Position numbers and translations under genes: made by a program. Positions 45,654 to 53,943 of a stretch of DNA of 64,000 nt are shown piece after piece. This DNA comes from Candidatus Bathyarchaeota archaeon. Lineage in GTDB: Archaea > Thermoproteota > Bathyarchaeia > Bathyarchaeales > Bathycorpusculaceae. The notes beneath the pieces were generated by a model that made no database searches, was not told where the DNA came from, and saw only the letters and a list, made by a program, of their open reading frames with translations. Where the stretch lies: assembly GCA_026014615.1 (NCBI GenBank), contig JAOZHZ010000028.1, positions 372,001 to 436,000 on the forward strand, written 5' to 3'. Positions within the stretch are counted from its first letter, which is position 1, and each line of letters opens with the position of its first letter.

Positions 45654-46937
45654 TTGAAACTACTCTACATAGTCATAGATGGCATGGGCGACCTGCCAAA
45701 CCAAGACATCAACAACCAAACCCCCCTTGAAGCAGCAAAAACTCCCCACCTTGATGCGCTGGCAAAAAATGGGACAATAGGACTCATGTACAGCGTCGGA
45801 AAAGGTGTTGCTCCCGAAAGTGATGTCGCTGTGATTTCTCTTTTAGGGTATGACCCCTTCAAGTATAGCACAGGACGCGGAATAATTGAAGCAGTTGGGG
45901 CAGGTATTCAGCTTAAAAACGGCGACTTAGCCTTAAGATGCAACTTTGGCACGCTGGGGCAAGACAAAGAAATATTGGACCGACGTGTCGCGCGAACACT
46001 CACCACCGAAGAAGCCGTTGAGCTTAGCAAAGCTGCCAACAAAGAAATCAAACTTAACTCCCATCCAGCTAAATTTGAGTTTGTAAACACGTTGGGTCAC
46101 AGAGCGGTTCTAGTTATAAAACACAACAGCACAGCGTTGTCGAGTAAAATTACCAACACTGACCCCGCATACTCCATCGTTAACGGGCTTGGCGTGGCGG
46201 AGAGCAATCCTGACATGCACTTAAAAACTTGCCTGCCTATGGATGACTCCGAGGAAGCGCAGGCGTCCGCTGATTTGGTCAACGAGTTCACCCAGAAAAC
46301 CCATGAACTCTGGGACAACCATCCCATTAACAAAAAACGCGCCTCAGAGGGCAAACTAAAAGGAAACGTAGTTCTCGCCCGAGATGCAGGAAGTAAACTG
46401 CCAAATTTCTTTAGCATAAATGAACGATACGGCGTAGACTTTGCAGCTTTGGCAGACATGCACGCAGAAAGCGGCATCGCCAGACTTGCAGGCATGCAGG
46501 CGTCTTTGCTTCCGCCGCCTTCAGGCGATTTAGAACGAGACTACGAAATCCGCGTAAAAAGCCTACTTGACATCATGCCCAAACATGACTGCTTCTATAT
46601 TCACCTCAAAGGACCCGACGAGCCAGGACACGACGGAAACTGCCACCTAAAAACAGACATCATCTCCACCATAGACAAATACTTCTTTGGCAAGCTGCTA
46701 CCTCAACTGAACCTAAAAGATGTGCTGTTCTGCATAACCGCTGACCACGCTACACCGTGCAGTTTGAAGGTTCACAGTGACACGCCAGTACCAGTGCTTA
46801 TCTCGGGTGGTTCAGTCCGCGACGAAAAGGTAGACAAATTCAGCGAAAAAACCTGCCAAACAGGCAGTTTAGGCACACTAGATTACGGCTACGAACTTAT
46901 GCCTAAACTAATGAAACTCCTCAAAGAACACAATTAA
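45654..46937 (+). CDS. apgM: 2,3-bisphosphoglycerate-independent phosphoglycerate mutase, archaeal type
   Basis: 427 residues from TTG. Metal-binding and catalytic segments: LYIVIDGMGDLPNQDI, APESDVAVISLLGYDPFKYS (catalytic Ser), LALRCNFGTL, KHDCFYIHLKGPDEPGHDGN and ITADHATPCSLKVHSDTPVP. It belongs to the alkaline-phosphatase superfamily and interconverts 3- and 2-phosphoglycerate in glycolysis, alongside PfkA in the window. GGAGG precedes the start. Intact. Confidence 0.95.
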   Translation: MKLLYIVIDGMGDLPNQDINNQTPLEAAKTPHLDALAKNGTIGLMYSVGKGVAPESDVAVISLLGYDPFKYSTGRGIIEAVGAGIQLKNGDLALRCNFGTLGQDKEILDRRVARTLTTEEAVELSKAANKEIKLNSHPAKFEFVNTLGHRAVLVIKHNSTALSSKITNTDPAYSIVNGLGVAESNPDMHLKTCLPMDDSEEAQASADLVNEFTQKTHELWDNHPINKKRASEGKLKGNVVLARDAGSKLPNFFSINERYGVDFAALADMHAESGIARLAGMQASLLPPPSGDLERDYEIRVKSLLDIMPKHDCFYIHLKGPDEPGHDGNCHLKTDIISTIDKYFFGKLLPQLNLKDVLFCITADHATPCSLKVHSDTPVPVLISGGSVRDEKVDKFSEKTCQTGSLGTLDYGYELMPKLMKLLKEHN

Positions 46938-46954
46938 CCGCGAAAGCGGCTCCA

Positions 46955-47332
46955 CTATTTTTTGTCTGGAACAAACTCCATCGAAATCGAGTTAACACAG
47001 TGCCGCGTGTCTTTCGGGGTGAAGCCTTCACCGATGAAAACGTGCCCAAGGTGCGCGCCACATTTGACGCAGCTTATCTCCGTGCGTAACCCATCTGGGT
47101 CAAGAATGCGTTTAACTGCTCCCGAATTTTTTCATCAAAGCTTGGCCAACCACAATTTGCTTCAAACTTGTTTTCTGACCTGTACAAGGGGGCGCCGCAG
47201 CGTTTGCAGATGTAAGTTCCTTTTTCCCAGAACGCGAAAAACTTGCCTGTAAACGGGGGCTTCGGTGCCTTTGTGGACGATGACGTTTTCTTCTTCCTTG
47301 GTTAATTGTTTGCGGGGTTGGTTTTAAGACAT
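46955..47332 (-). pseudogene. msrB: Peptide methionine-R-sulfoxide reductase, frameshifted
   Basis: Across three frames the MsrB sequence is complete: [16 protein letters not shown], then [40 protein letters not shown], then [24 protein letters not shown] and [14 protein letters not shown] with the catalytic Cys. Zinc Cys pairs (CKRC, CVKC) are intact. One extra C in a C-run and one missing G in a G-run account for the shifts. In addition the apparent ATG is followed at codon 3 by TAA, so the start is unclear. MsrB repairs oxidised methionine. Confidence 0.8.
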
Positions 47333-47480
47333 AAAAATCAGCACAAGATAAAAAGCGAGTGGGCTGCTTGAAAAACATTTCGCTTCAGCTGCATGATTCC
47401 TATTTCTGTCTGGGTCAGCGACATTTTTTCGATATCCCTTATTTAATGGACAAATCGTTAATATGTAGCCTACGTTTATT

Positions 47481-47590
47481 ACCTAATCTTTCCCCCTACG
47501 ATTTTCCGTTTTTAACATGATTGGAAAATCTCCAAGAGCGATCCTACCCCTCGTTTCTGCAATGAATTACTAATAGCATCCAAATAAAAT
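47481..47590 (+). repeat. Dispersed intergenic repeat, copy A
   Basis: About 100 bp sharing with copies at 48744-48850 and 56938-57050: a CCCCCTACG...TTTTC...GTTT segment, GCGA(T/C)CCT...CCC, TTTCTGCA and AATA(G)...ATCCAAATA. All three lie in intergenic DNA in the same orientation. Confidence 0.55.
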
Positions 47591-47870
47591 GCGAATAAGT
47601 TGCGTTAAAACGCGGAAATGCCCTGAAGCACGCACTTTTAGGTTTCTTGGGGGGGTATAACGGTGTTTCCGTCTGCTGGGCAAGCCGTTTTCGCCTTTTC
47701 GGTCTATGAACCGCAAACGCAACTATACAGACCAGTATGCAAACCAACGTGAGCGCACCAAGAGCCACAGGGTAGAAAAGCAGTCAGGCGTTTGTCGGGT
47801 ATTCTTGAAGCTTGCAGAAACCCTGACCAGATGTGATCGATTCAACTTCTGGAAAGGTAAATGTTACTTT
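47544..47870 (-). pseudogene. Remnant of a membrane-anchored protein (C-terminal part)
   Basis: The minus strand encodes a C-terminal membrane helix (YPVALGALTLVCILVCIVAF) and basic tail (HRPKRRKRL). In the same frame upstream it reads LQEYPTNA, stop (TGA), LLF. This resembles the ends of exported archaeal proteins, but no body or signal peptide remains. Probably a gene relic; repeat copy A overlaps its end. Confidence 0.3.
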
Positions 47871-47959
47871 TTCTCGTTTCAATAGAGATAACTTGACAAT
47901 AAAACTATAGTCCGCATAATTTAATACACTTGACTTTATTAAATGAATATGGAGATAAA

Positions 47960-48475
47960 ATGATGTTTGACTGGCTAAAAAAGGACAAGGAACTTCTGGC
48001 TCGTCTGGGAATTACGACAGTAACAGCCAAGGAGGTTCAGGAGTCTGTTATGGAAAGTAATAAAATCTCCGCGGACCTGCGCCGTTACGAAACTGAAGGG
48101 AACGCAGTTAGGAAGCCGACGTATGGAAAATGTGGCAGATTAATAGCGAGCGAAATTGACTTTGACGGTGCTACGCGATATTATTGTGGCAGAAATCATT
48201 ACTATGCTCCTAATGGCAAATATATTTATGCCGACGATTTAATCGGGGGACTCTGTACAAACTGTTATATGTTAAAACCACATATAATCGGAAAATGCGG
48301 GGCGGTAGTATGGGTAGAATACCAATGCGAAGAAACGTGGAATACAATTTACCAAATTAAGGGCTGTTTCAGGAGTACAAGCGGCGATAATGTTAATCGA
48401 AAGACAGGCGCTGAGTTACTTGAAAATTTTTGTTTAGGCTGCCCTAAATTAAAGCCGCCAAGACGTGAGCTTTAA
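47960..48475 (+). CDS. Cys-rich protein of unknown function
   Basis: About 171 residues starting MMFDWLKKDKELLARLG, with GGAG five to eight bases upstream (ATG at 47960 or 47963). It has ten Cys in YGKCGRLI, YYCGRNHYY, LCTNCYML, IGKCGAVVW, YQCEETW, GCFRST and NFCLGCPKL. The arrangement suggests two or more zinc sites. No membrane segment. Family not recognised; the AT-rich composition may indicate transfer. Confidence 0.6.
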   Translation: MMFDWLKKDKELLARLGITTVTAKEVQESVMESNKISADLRRYETEGNAVRKPTYGKCGRLIASEIDFDGATRYYCGRNHYYAPNGKYIYADDLIGGLCTNCYMLKPHIIGKCGAVVWVEYQCEETWNTIYQIKGCFRSTSGDNVNRKTGAELLENFCLGCPKLKPPRREL

Positions 48476-48743
48476 TAAAGCATTAAAACAATTTTGTGGT
48501 GCTGTCAAGTTGACTATTGAAAACTCGTTGCTGTAGAAAATGACGTAGCTAATACTGATGTACAATAACTATTAGGTGGGCTTTAGGTGGATATGATTTG
48601 GTCGTTTGTGATGTTGGAGATTTTGATAAGCCGTTGGCAGCGATAAAACGTTAGGTTGTATGAACTGTGGTTTCATCAATGAGCAATTAGCCAAACGTAC
48701 CCTTTTTGTTTTCATTTCAACGGTAAGATAGCATTAAGTTTCT
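48476..48743. other. AT-rich intergenic stretch before repeat copy B
   Basis: No gene or RNA recognised in this segment or in the rest of the 48476-48960 gap, apart from repeat copy B. Confidence 0.4.
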
Positions 48744-48850
48744 GACCTACCCCCTACGGTTTTTCTGTTTCAACATACTTTTGGGCTGGAAATTGCCAAT
48801 AGCGACCCCCCCTTTCTGCATAGAATTGTTAATCACATCCAAACATGATG
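48744..48850 (+). repeat. Dispersed intergenic repeat, copy B
   Basis: Contains ACCTACCCCCTACGG, AATTGCCAATAGCGACC, TTTCTGCA and CACATCCAAA in the same order as copies A and C. Confidence 0.55.
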
Positions 48851-48960
48851 GTCTTTTGCAGATGCCAGTTGGAGAATAGCAAACATTTCTCTTTCTGGGT
48901 TCCCTAAGAAACTCAACCGCTTTTCCGTAACTCTTTTTGGCAAACGCGATTTTTGCTCAA

Positions 48961-49680
48961 TTAGAGTTTTTGTATTGCTTCAGATAGCTCGGTTAGGCTT
49001 TTTATGGTCACGTCAGGATTGTGGTGTTGCAGGTCTTTTTGGGGTCTTCTTTCGATGTAAACGGTTTTCATGCCGACCCGCTGTGGACCCATAACGTCAG
49101 CGTCCACTGTGTCGCCTACAAACACTGTTTCCGTTGCCGTCAACCCTAAGCGTTCTAGGGCAAGCTGGAAGATGTCGGGGTTTGGTTTACGTTTGTTAAC
49201 TGCTGCGGAAACAATTATGGTGTCAAAGAACCTATCCAGCTGCTCTTGTTCCAGAAGCTTGTAAACGCATTCCGGTATAGCAAAATTTGAAACCAACCCC
49301 AACCGGTACGTCCCATGTAACTTTTCAAGAGCATCTGCCGCTGCTTCATCTATGGAAACGTATCTCATGAATTCCCTGCAGAAAACCTCTGTGGCGTCAT
49401 GAACCAAGCTGCTTTCGGACTCTTTGACGTATCCTAAGCTTTTCAGAGCGTTTTTTACCCGCATATCAAAATGGGGTTCCTCCATTTTCAGGTCAGCATC
49501 CTCGTAAAGCTGGTCTCGTGCTTTAATGTAGGCGTCTCTGAAAGGGGCAAACGTAACGGGTATGCCGTTATCATAAAGAAATTGGTGCATGCTTTTCACG
49601 GCTGGGCTGTAGAATGCGTGGTCTTTGTTGATTAGCATAAGAGTGTCGAACATGTCGAAGAGTACCGCTTTTATCGGCAT
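48961..49680 (-). CDS. HAD-superfamily hydrolase
   Basis: 239 residues from the ATG of MPIKAVLFDMFDTLMLIN, which has GGTAA upstream. Motif I is DMFDT (nucleophile Asp), motif II LGLVSNFA, motif III Lys in NKRKPNPDIFQLAL and motif IV VFVGDTVDADVMGP. An alpha-helical cap follows motif I. Closest in layout to haloacid dehalogenase/phosphoglycolate phosphatase-like enzymes; substrate unknown. The gap upstream (49696-49890) shows no gene. Confidence 0.88.
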   Translation of the reverse strand: MPIKAVLFDMFDTLMLINKDHAFYSPAVKSMHQFLYDNGIPVTFAPFRDAYIKARDQLYEDADLKMEEPHFDMRVKNALKSLGYVKESESSLVHDATEVFCREFMRYVSIDEAAADALEKLHGTYRLGLVSNFAIPECVYKLLEQEQLDRFFDTIIVSAAVNKRKPNPDIFQLALERLGLTATETVFVGDTVDADVMGPQRVGMKTVYIERRPQKDLQHHNPDVTIKSLTELSEAIQKL

Positions 49681-49890
49681 AGAATTACCTTCCACATTGG
49701 AGACTACAGTGAGAGTTAAAATGTTTTTGCAAACAGCGAAGCTTTTAATTCATTGCTATGAAGTTGCTGCTAAACGCAAACACAGCAAATCATAACTAAC
49801 TCATAATCCAAGAACGAACATATTTTCGGACTTTAGTCTAGTATCTGTAGAAAACCTACACGCGACACACCAAAGGCAAAGTGTTTTGGC

Positions 49891-50001
49891 TTAGGCGGTT
49901 CCAATGTAGCTTTTTACTTTTTCCCGAAGCAGCGGGTTTTCATCAATTAGTGCTTTCACGATTTCCCAACGGCACTCATCAAGTCTTAAATTTTGCTTCA
50001 T
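49891..50001 (-). CDS. 36-residue protein coupled to HTH gene
   Basis: The frame reads MKQNLRLDECRWEIVKALID and ends KVKSYIGTA. Its ATG overlaps, as ATGA, the TGA of the corrected upstream HTH frame. That overlap, and a helix-rich composition, make it a plausible coupled gene. Function unknown. Confidence 0.4.
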   Translation of the reverse strand: MKQNLRLDECRWEIVKALIDENPLLREKVKSYIGTA

Positions 50002-50343
50002 TTTTTCAGCTCCTTTTCGGATTCAGAGTGGAAAAGTTTCCAGCCTTTTTCCACGGCACATGCTTCGTTTAGTAAACCCCTGATTCCTCGCTTTTTTGCC
50101 AAGGGCACTTCGCTTTTTGCTGAGGTGGTAAACCTTTTTTCCTCCGCGGTTCTTTTCATGGTTTTCCAACAAATCAAGCTGCGCCAGAAGTTTCAGGTAA
50201 TGAGTGAGTTGCGCAAAGCTAAGGTTGCCTTGTGTTATGATTTGTGTTTCCGGAGCGTCTTTCTTGCAAATTTCACTGTTTTCTGCTATGATTGTCAGTT
50301 TGTCTCTTTGTTTGGGGGCTGCGTTTGTTGTACCGGTAGTCAT
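49998..50343 (-). pseudogene. Winged-helix transcriptional regulator, frameshifted near the end
   Basis: The first frame gives RDKLTIIAENSEICKKDAPE, TQIITQGNLSFAQLTHYLKL and KKVYHLSKK, the common archaeal small winged-helix regulator pattern (helix, turn, recognition helix NLSFAQLTHYL). At a GGGG run (coding strand, near 50082-50085) one extra G diverts the frame. Removing it continues GLLNEACAVEKGWKLFHSES and ends KELKK with an ATGA overlap to the next gene. The overlap supports the corrected reading, so the gene may be intact in the organism. Confidence 0.6.
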
Positions 50344-50505
50344 ACGGGGTCTCCTAATAGAAATGTCTTCTGTCTTCAGCTACATTATTTAGAATATTAA
50401 GTCCTGCTTCCCGTCAGACAATATGTCGAAAACTGAAATATCTCGACTTACGGCTTGGAAAGCCTTTATTTGGTTGCACGAGAAAAAACAAGCGGAGACA
50501 CAAAC

Positions 50506-51003
50506 ATGCTTATCGGAATAATGAGCGACACACACGACAACTTGCCGCTCATAGAAAAAGCTGTAAACCGTTTAAACCAAGAAAAAGTAGATCTCGTTTT
50601 ACACGCTGGAGACTTCACGTCCCCCTTCGTCATGGCAAAGTTCAAAGCGTTAAACTGCAAACTCGTCGGCGTATTTGGCAACAACGACGGCGACCACGAA
50701 CTCCTCCGCAAAAAATGCAGCGAAGCAGGCAACTGCGAAATTCGCGGACGCTTTGCAGAAGTCGACGCAGAAGGATTCAAAATTGCGCTGCTTCACGGAG
50801 ACGAAACAGAACTTCTTAACGCGCTTACCAGCCGCGAATGCTTCGACACCGTAATTTCAGGTCATGTACACGTAACCGACTCTAAAAGCAACGGAAAAAC
50901 CTTGATTGTAAATCCTGGCGAGCTCTGCGGGTACTTAACTGGCAAAGCCACATTTGCACTTTTGGATACTGTGAAGCGAGAAGCAAAAATAATAGAACTC
51001 TAA
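50506..51003 (+). CDS. YfcE/MJ0936-type metallophosphodiesterase
   Basis: 165 residues from the ATG with GGAG eight bases upstream. Calcineurin-like motifs: LIGIMSDTHDNLPLI (D-x-H), VLHAGDFTSP (GD), GVFGNNDGDHE (GNxD), LLHGDE and ISGHVHVTDS (GHxH), then NPGELCG. These two-metal phosphodiesterases act on cyclic or small phosphodiesters. The MazG-like and YkgJ-like genes follow closely, likely one transcript. Confidence 0.9.
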   Translation: MLIGIMSDTHDNLPLIEKAVNRLNQEKVDLVLHAGDFTSPFVMAKFKALNCKLVGVFGNNDGDHELLRKKCSEAGNCEIRGRFAEVDAEGFKIALLHGDETELLNALTSRECFDTVISGHVHVTDSKSNGKTLIVNPGELCGYLTGKATFALLDTVKREAKIIEL

Positions 51004-51032
51004 CTTCTTTCGGCAACACGCGGTGACACGTT

Positions 51033-51341
51033 ATGCATTTGGAAGAAATGAAAAATGAAATCGAAAAACTCGTCATAACAAAAGGCTTCTACAACAAGCC
51101 CGAGGACATCCCAAAAAAGCTTCTCTTCGCCTTTATAGAGTTGGGCGAGGCAAGTGACGCTTGGAAAAAAGGTGCTGACCAAGAAAAAATCGCTGAGGAG
51201 CTCATTGACGTTATATTTTACGTGTTGGATACCAGCCGCTTGGCGTGTCCTAACGTGAACATGGATGATATGTTTGAGTGGAAACTCTCCAAAAATTTGG
51301 ATCGCCCCTTTCAGTACGGTGAAGGACACAGAAACAAGTAA
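51033..51341 (+). CDS. MazG-like nucleotide pyrophosphohydrolase
   Basis: 102 residues. The metal-binding helix pair is LLFAFIELGEASDAWKKG followed by KIAEELIDVIFYVLDTSR (E-x-x-E...E-x-x-D). MazG-type enzymes hydrolyse nucleoside triphosphates to monophosphates, removing damaged or alarmone nucleotides. It lies 29 bp after the phosphodiesterase gene. Confidence 0.82.
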   Translation: MHLEEMKNEIEKLVITKGFYNKPEDIPKKLLFAFIELGEASDAWKKGADQEKIAEELIDVIFYVLDTSRLACPNVNMDDMFEWKLSKNLDRPFQYGEGHRNK

Positions 51342-51410
51342 TTTTTGCCCTTTTTTGGCATGAGGCTTTTATTTTTGGTGTCATATAAGTTTCAGGCAGA
51401 AGGTTCGCAT

Positions 51411-51920
51411 TTGAGCTTCAACTACCCCTTAGACCTGCACTTTACTTGCTCTCAATGTGGTTTATGCTGCGGTGACACCAAACAAAAAACTCGCCATATC
51501 CTCCTAACTAAAAACAATGCAGAAACAATCGCCAACGTCACCAAACACCCAATCGCTTGCTTTGCAAACCAAACCCCCGAAAAAACACCCTACGTCTATG
51601 AGATGAAAAAAACTCCCCAAACAGGACAATGCGTCTTCCTAAAAAACAACCAATGCACACTCTATGAGGTTAGACCGCTGATTTGCAGGTTTTATCCCTT
51701 CGAGCTGTCAACTAACGGGGAAGGCGTTTATACGTTTAGGGCTACTGAAGAATGCCCAAGCCTTTGCAGGTCAGAAGCGAATGCGTCTGGAAATGCACTG
51801 GATGAAACGTTCTTTACGGCTCTGCTGGTGCTTGCCCGTGCCGAACTTGAAGACTCTGTCTCTAGAACTGGCGGAGAACATCCTGCTTTTCAAGGGCGTA
51901 ACTGCAGTAATGGCATTTAA
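51411..51920 (+). CDS. YkgJ-family cysteine cluster protein
   Basis: 169 residues if it starts at the TTG of LSFNYPLDLHF, which has GAAGG upstream; a TTG 22 codons earlier is possible. It has the cluster FTCSQCGLCCG (CxxCxxCC), then GQCVFLKNNQCTLYEVRP and LICRFYPFEL, as in UPF0153/YkgJ proteins. They are thought to bind zinc or Fe-S; function not settled. Its 3' end overlaps pyrI by 59 bases on opposite strands. Confidence 0.82.
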   Translation: MSFNYPLDLHFTCSQCGLCCGDTKQKTRHILLTKNNAETIANVTKHPIACFANQTPEKTPYVYEMKKTPQTGQCVFLKNNQCTLYEVRPLICRFYPFELSTNGEGVYTFRATEECPSLCRSEANASGNALDETFFTALLVLARAELEDSVSRTGGEHPAFQGRNCSNGI

Positions 51921-52341
51921 GCAGAAGTGGGTCTTCACTTTCCAGCGTGAATTTTGCTGATATGGGTTCATTGCTGTTACTGATGCACGTTGGGTTTATG
52001 CATTTAACTATGTCTTCGATCTCGTTGGGCAGTTTTACTTCCTGCTTCTCCACAACCTTGTAGCCGCGTATGATGTTTATTGTTGCCCGTGGCGCGATGA
52101 GCGCGATACGGTTGACTTCTTGACGGTTTAATGCGCGTCCTTCGATTTTGATGAGGTCTTTTGTGCGGAACCGTTTGCTTGGCACATTAATAGCGATGGT
52201 CACGACTTGGCGTTCATGCCCCGTTATCCCCAAAATCTTAACCACGTCCAAGGCGTAGCCGCTTCTGATGTGGTCAATTACTGTTCCATCCTTAATTTTA
52301 GAGACACGCACTTCCCTGTTCTCAGCACACAACCTCGACAC
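51862..52341 (-). CDS. pyrI: Aspartate carbamoyltransferase regulatory subunit
   Basis: 159 residues from a GTG start; GTG at 52311 is an alternative. N-terminal nucleotide-binding domain: VSKIKDGTVIDHIRSGYALD and LIKIEGRALNRQEVNRIALI. The C-terminal zinc domain has four Cys, CINPTC and CHYC, that bridge to the catalytic subunit. PyrI gives CTP/ATP control to PyrB. No pyrB is adjacent. Confidence 0.95.
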   Translation of the reverse strand: MSRLCAENREVRVSKIKDGTVIDHIRSGYALDVVKILGITGHERQVVTIAINVPSKRFRTKDLIKIEGRALNRQEVNRIALIAPRATINIIRGYKVVEKQEVKLPNEIEDIVKCINPTCISNSNEPISAKFTLESEDPLLLKCHYCSYALEKQDVLRQF

Positions 52342-52375
52342 CTACGAATGTTTTTCCCGCACGTATAGATAATTC

Positions 52376-53146
52376 TTACTGTAAGGAATCTTTCAGAGGC
52401 TTATGGCACCGACAGCATTCAAAAATAATTGCTTGTCCGCATGATGGACAAAACAGGTGCTTTTGTTCTAAACTGTTCAACACATCCAGAAGCGCCACCT
52501 TATTTTCGGCGGCACGTGGGTCTTCCGTTTCAGGCGTTACCGTTGGGGTCTCTTGCACGTTGTCGGGTTCAGCTTCAGGAGCTACAATTTCTTGATAGAT
52601 TTTAGATATGCTTACCTTTCCCTCGCGCAACCTCTGTTTATCCTCCTCAGCGGCTTTTTCTAAAATTTTCTTGCCTCGCTCAAGGGTTCGGGTTGATAAA
52701 CCAGCCTTTTTCGCAACAACTTCAGTGGCTTTTCCTTTGAATTCGGGCTTAGCGTCATTTGGCGCTATCCCCAACTGTAGTTCACGTCCCATTTTACCGC
52801 CTTCACTTTTACGTTTCTTTGCCAAAAGCTTCTCAATCTCCAACAAAGGAACCGCAAGCTCCACTAGCTGAAAATTGTTGAGGTGTCGCCGTCTGAGGTT
52901 GGCTTCTATGACAAATTTTTTCTCTATGAGTTTGTCGTCAAATTTGCGCACTTCAAAGTCAGGTTCAATACCTAACTCTGTGCAGACTCTGAAGCGGTGG
53001 TGTCCGTCAAGTACTTCTAGGTCTTCGTTTGCTATTATGGCGTAGTGTTGGCCTTCTTCTTGGATTGAGGTTTTGAGTTGCGTGAATTCTTCTTCAGTCA
53101 TTCGGGGGAGCATTTTTTCGTATTCAGGATTTATGCGCAAACTCAT
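52376..53146 (-). CDS. ParB-like nuclease-domain protein with C-terminal zinc ribbon
   Basis: 256 residues from the ATG of MSLRINPEYEKMLPRM; an in-frame ATG eight codons earlier is possible. The ParB/Srx domain is clear: IQEEGQHYAIIANEDLEVLD then GHHRFRVCTELGI. An HTH-like region follows (VVAKKAGLSTRTLERGKKIL), then an acidic linker and a zinc ribbon (CPSCGQAI, ECCRCHKPL). No ParA or centromere repeats are near, so it is probably a regulator rather than a segregation protein. It diverges from the PadR gene. Confidence 0.82.
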   Translation of the reverse strand: MSLRINPEYEKMLPRMTEEEFTQLKTSIQEEGQHYAIIANEDLEVLDGHHRFRVCTELGIEPDFEVRKFDDKLIEKKFVIEANLRRRHLNNFQLVELAVPLLEIEKLLAKKRKSEGGKMGRELQLGIAPNDAKPEFKGKATEVVAKKAGLSTRTLERGKKILEKAAEEDKQRLREGKVSISKIYQEIVAPEAEPDNVQETPTVTPETEDPRAAENKVALLDVLNSLEQKHLFCPSCGQAIIFECCRCHKPLKDSLQ

Positions 53147-53413
53147 TTTGCAGTCCAAGCCTTTATTCATCTTGTTTTTACAATTATTTAAAACCAATCC
53201 TGCAAACGCGTTTGGGTGCGGCGAAAGACGTTTTGAAGCCATAACTGGAGATGCTTTTGGGAGTGAAATTTGCGTTTTGTGTATTTTTGTTGTACAGTTT
53301 CTTCGGGTATGGTGAATACAGATTTTTACTCAAAAATTTCGTTTAGTTTTGCGTTTTTTGTATGTTCAAAAGCAAAAATCGGCGGTTTGCTTTGCCGACT
53401 GATATGCCTATGG

Positions 53414-53481
53414 TATGTACATAGATTTATATGCCATTCTAAGGAGTATAAAGACGTGAGATATGTCTAATAAAGACATAT
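53414..53481 (+). promoter_or_regulatory. padR promoter and operator
   Basis: The palindrome TATGTACATA at 53414-53423 precedes a TATA-like TTTATATG (53426-53433). A second operator, ATATGTCT-AATAA-AGACATAT (53461-53481), is a perfect 8-bp inverted repeat of the ATGT...ACAT kind bound by PadR proteins. It covers the expected start site, so autorepression is likely. AGGAGG near 53507 is the ribosome-binding site. Confidence 0.65.
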
Positions 53482-53520
53482 TGTAGACCTGTACAACACA
53501 TCTACAGGAGGAATCAACAA

Positions 53521-53889
53521 ATGGCAAACTACCAAAAAGAAATTCAAACCAAACTGACCAAAGGCTTACTTGACATGATTATCCTACAGTTCCTTGACCA
53601 AGAACCCATGCACGGATACCAACTTATAGTGAAAATACGCAAGAGCTTCGGAGTTTACTTTGGACCCAGCACGGTATACCCGCTTTTAGGTTCGTTAGAA
53701 AAGAAAGGGTACGTTAAAAGCTGCTGGAACATGGATGCCGAAAGACCCCGCAAGGTCTACGAGCTCACTAAAGAAGGCGAAACAGTCTTGAACTTCACTG
53801 AAGGCTCACTGAACCTGATATGCAGAACAATCTCCAATGACGCAAAATTGAAGGTAGAAGCAACCCCATTAAGAATGCACCCTACTTGA
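53521..53889 (+). CDS. PadR-family transcriptional regulator
   Basis: 122 residues. Winged-helix N-terminus: KGLLDMIILQFLDQEPMHGY, QLIVKIRKSFGVYFGPSTVY and PLLGSLEKKGYVKSCW, the standard PadR recognition region. The C-terminal helix (FTEGSLNLICRTISND) is the short dimerisation part. The upstream inverted repeat suggests self-regulation. Ligand and other targets unknown; the dockerin and cohesin genes lie nearby. Confidence 0.9.
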   Translation: MANYQKEIQTKLTKGLLDMIILQFLDQEPMHGYQLIVKIRKSFGVYFGPSTVYPLLGSLEKKGYVKSCWNMDAERPRKVYELTKEGETVLNFTEGSLNLICRTISNDAKLKVEATPLRMHPT

Positions 53890-53943
53890 AGTACACACAG
53901 AACCTGCTAGCCTGCAAACCATTTTTATCACTAATTAGATCGT

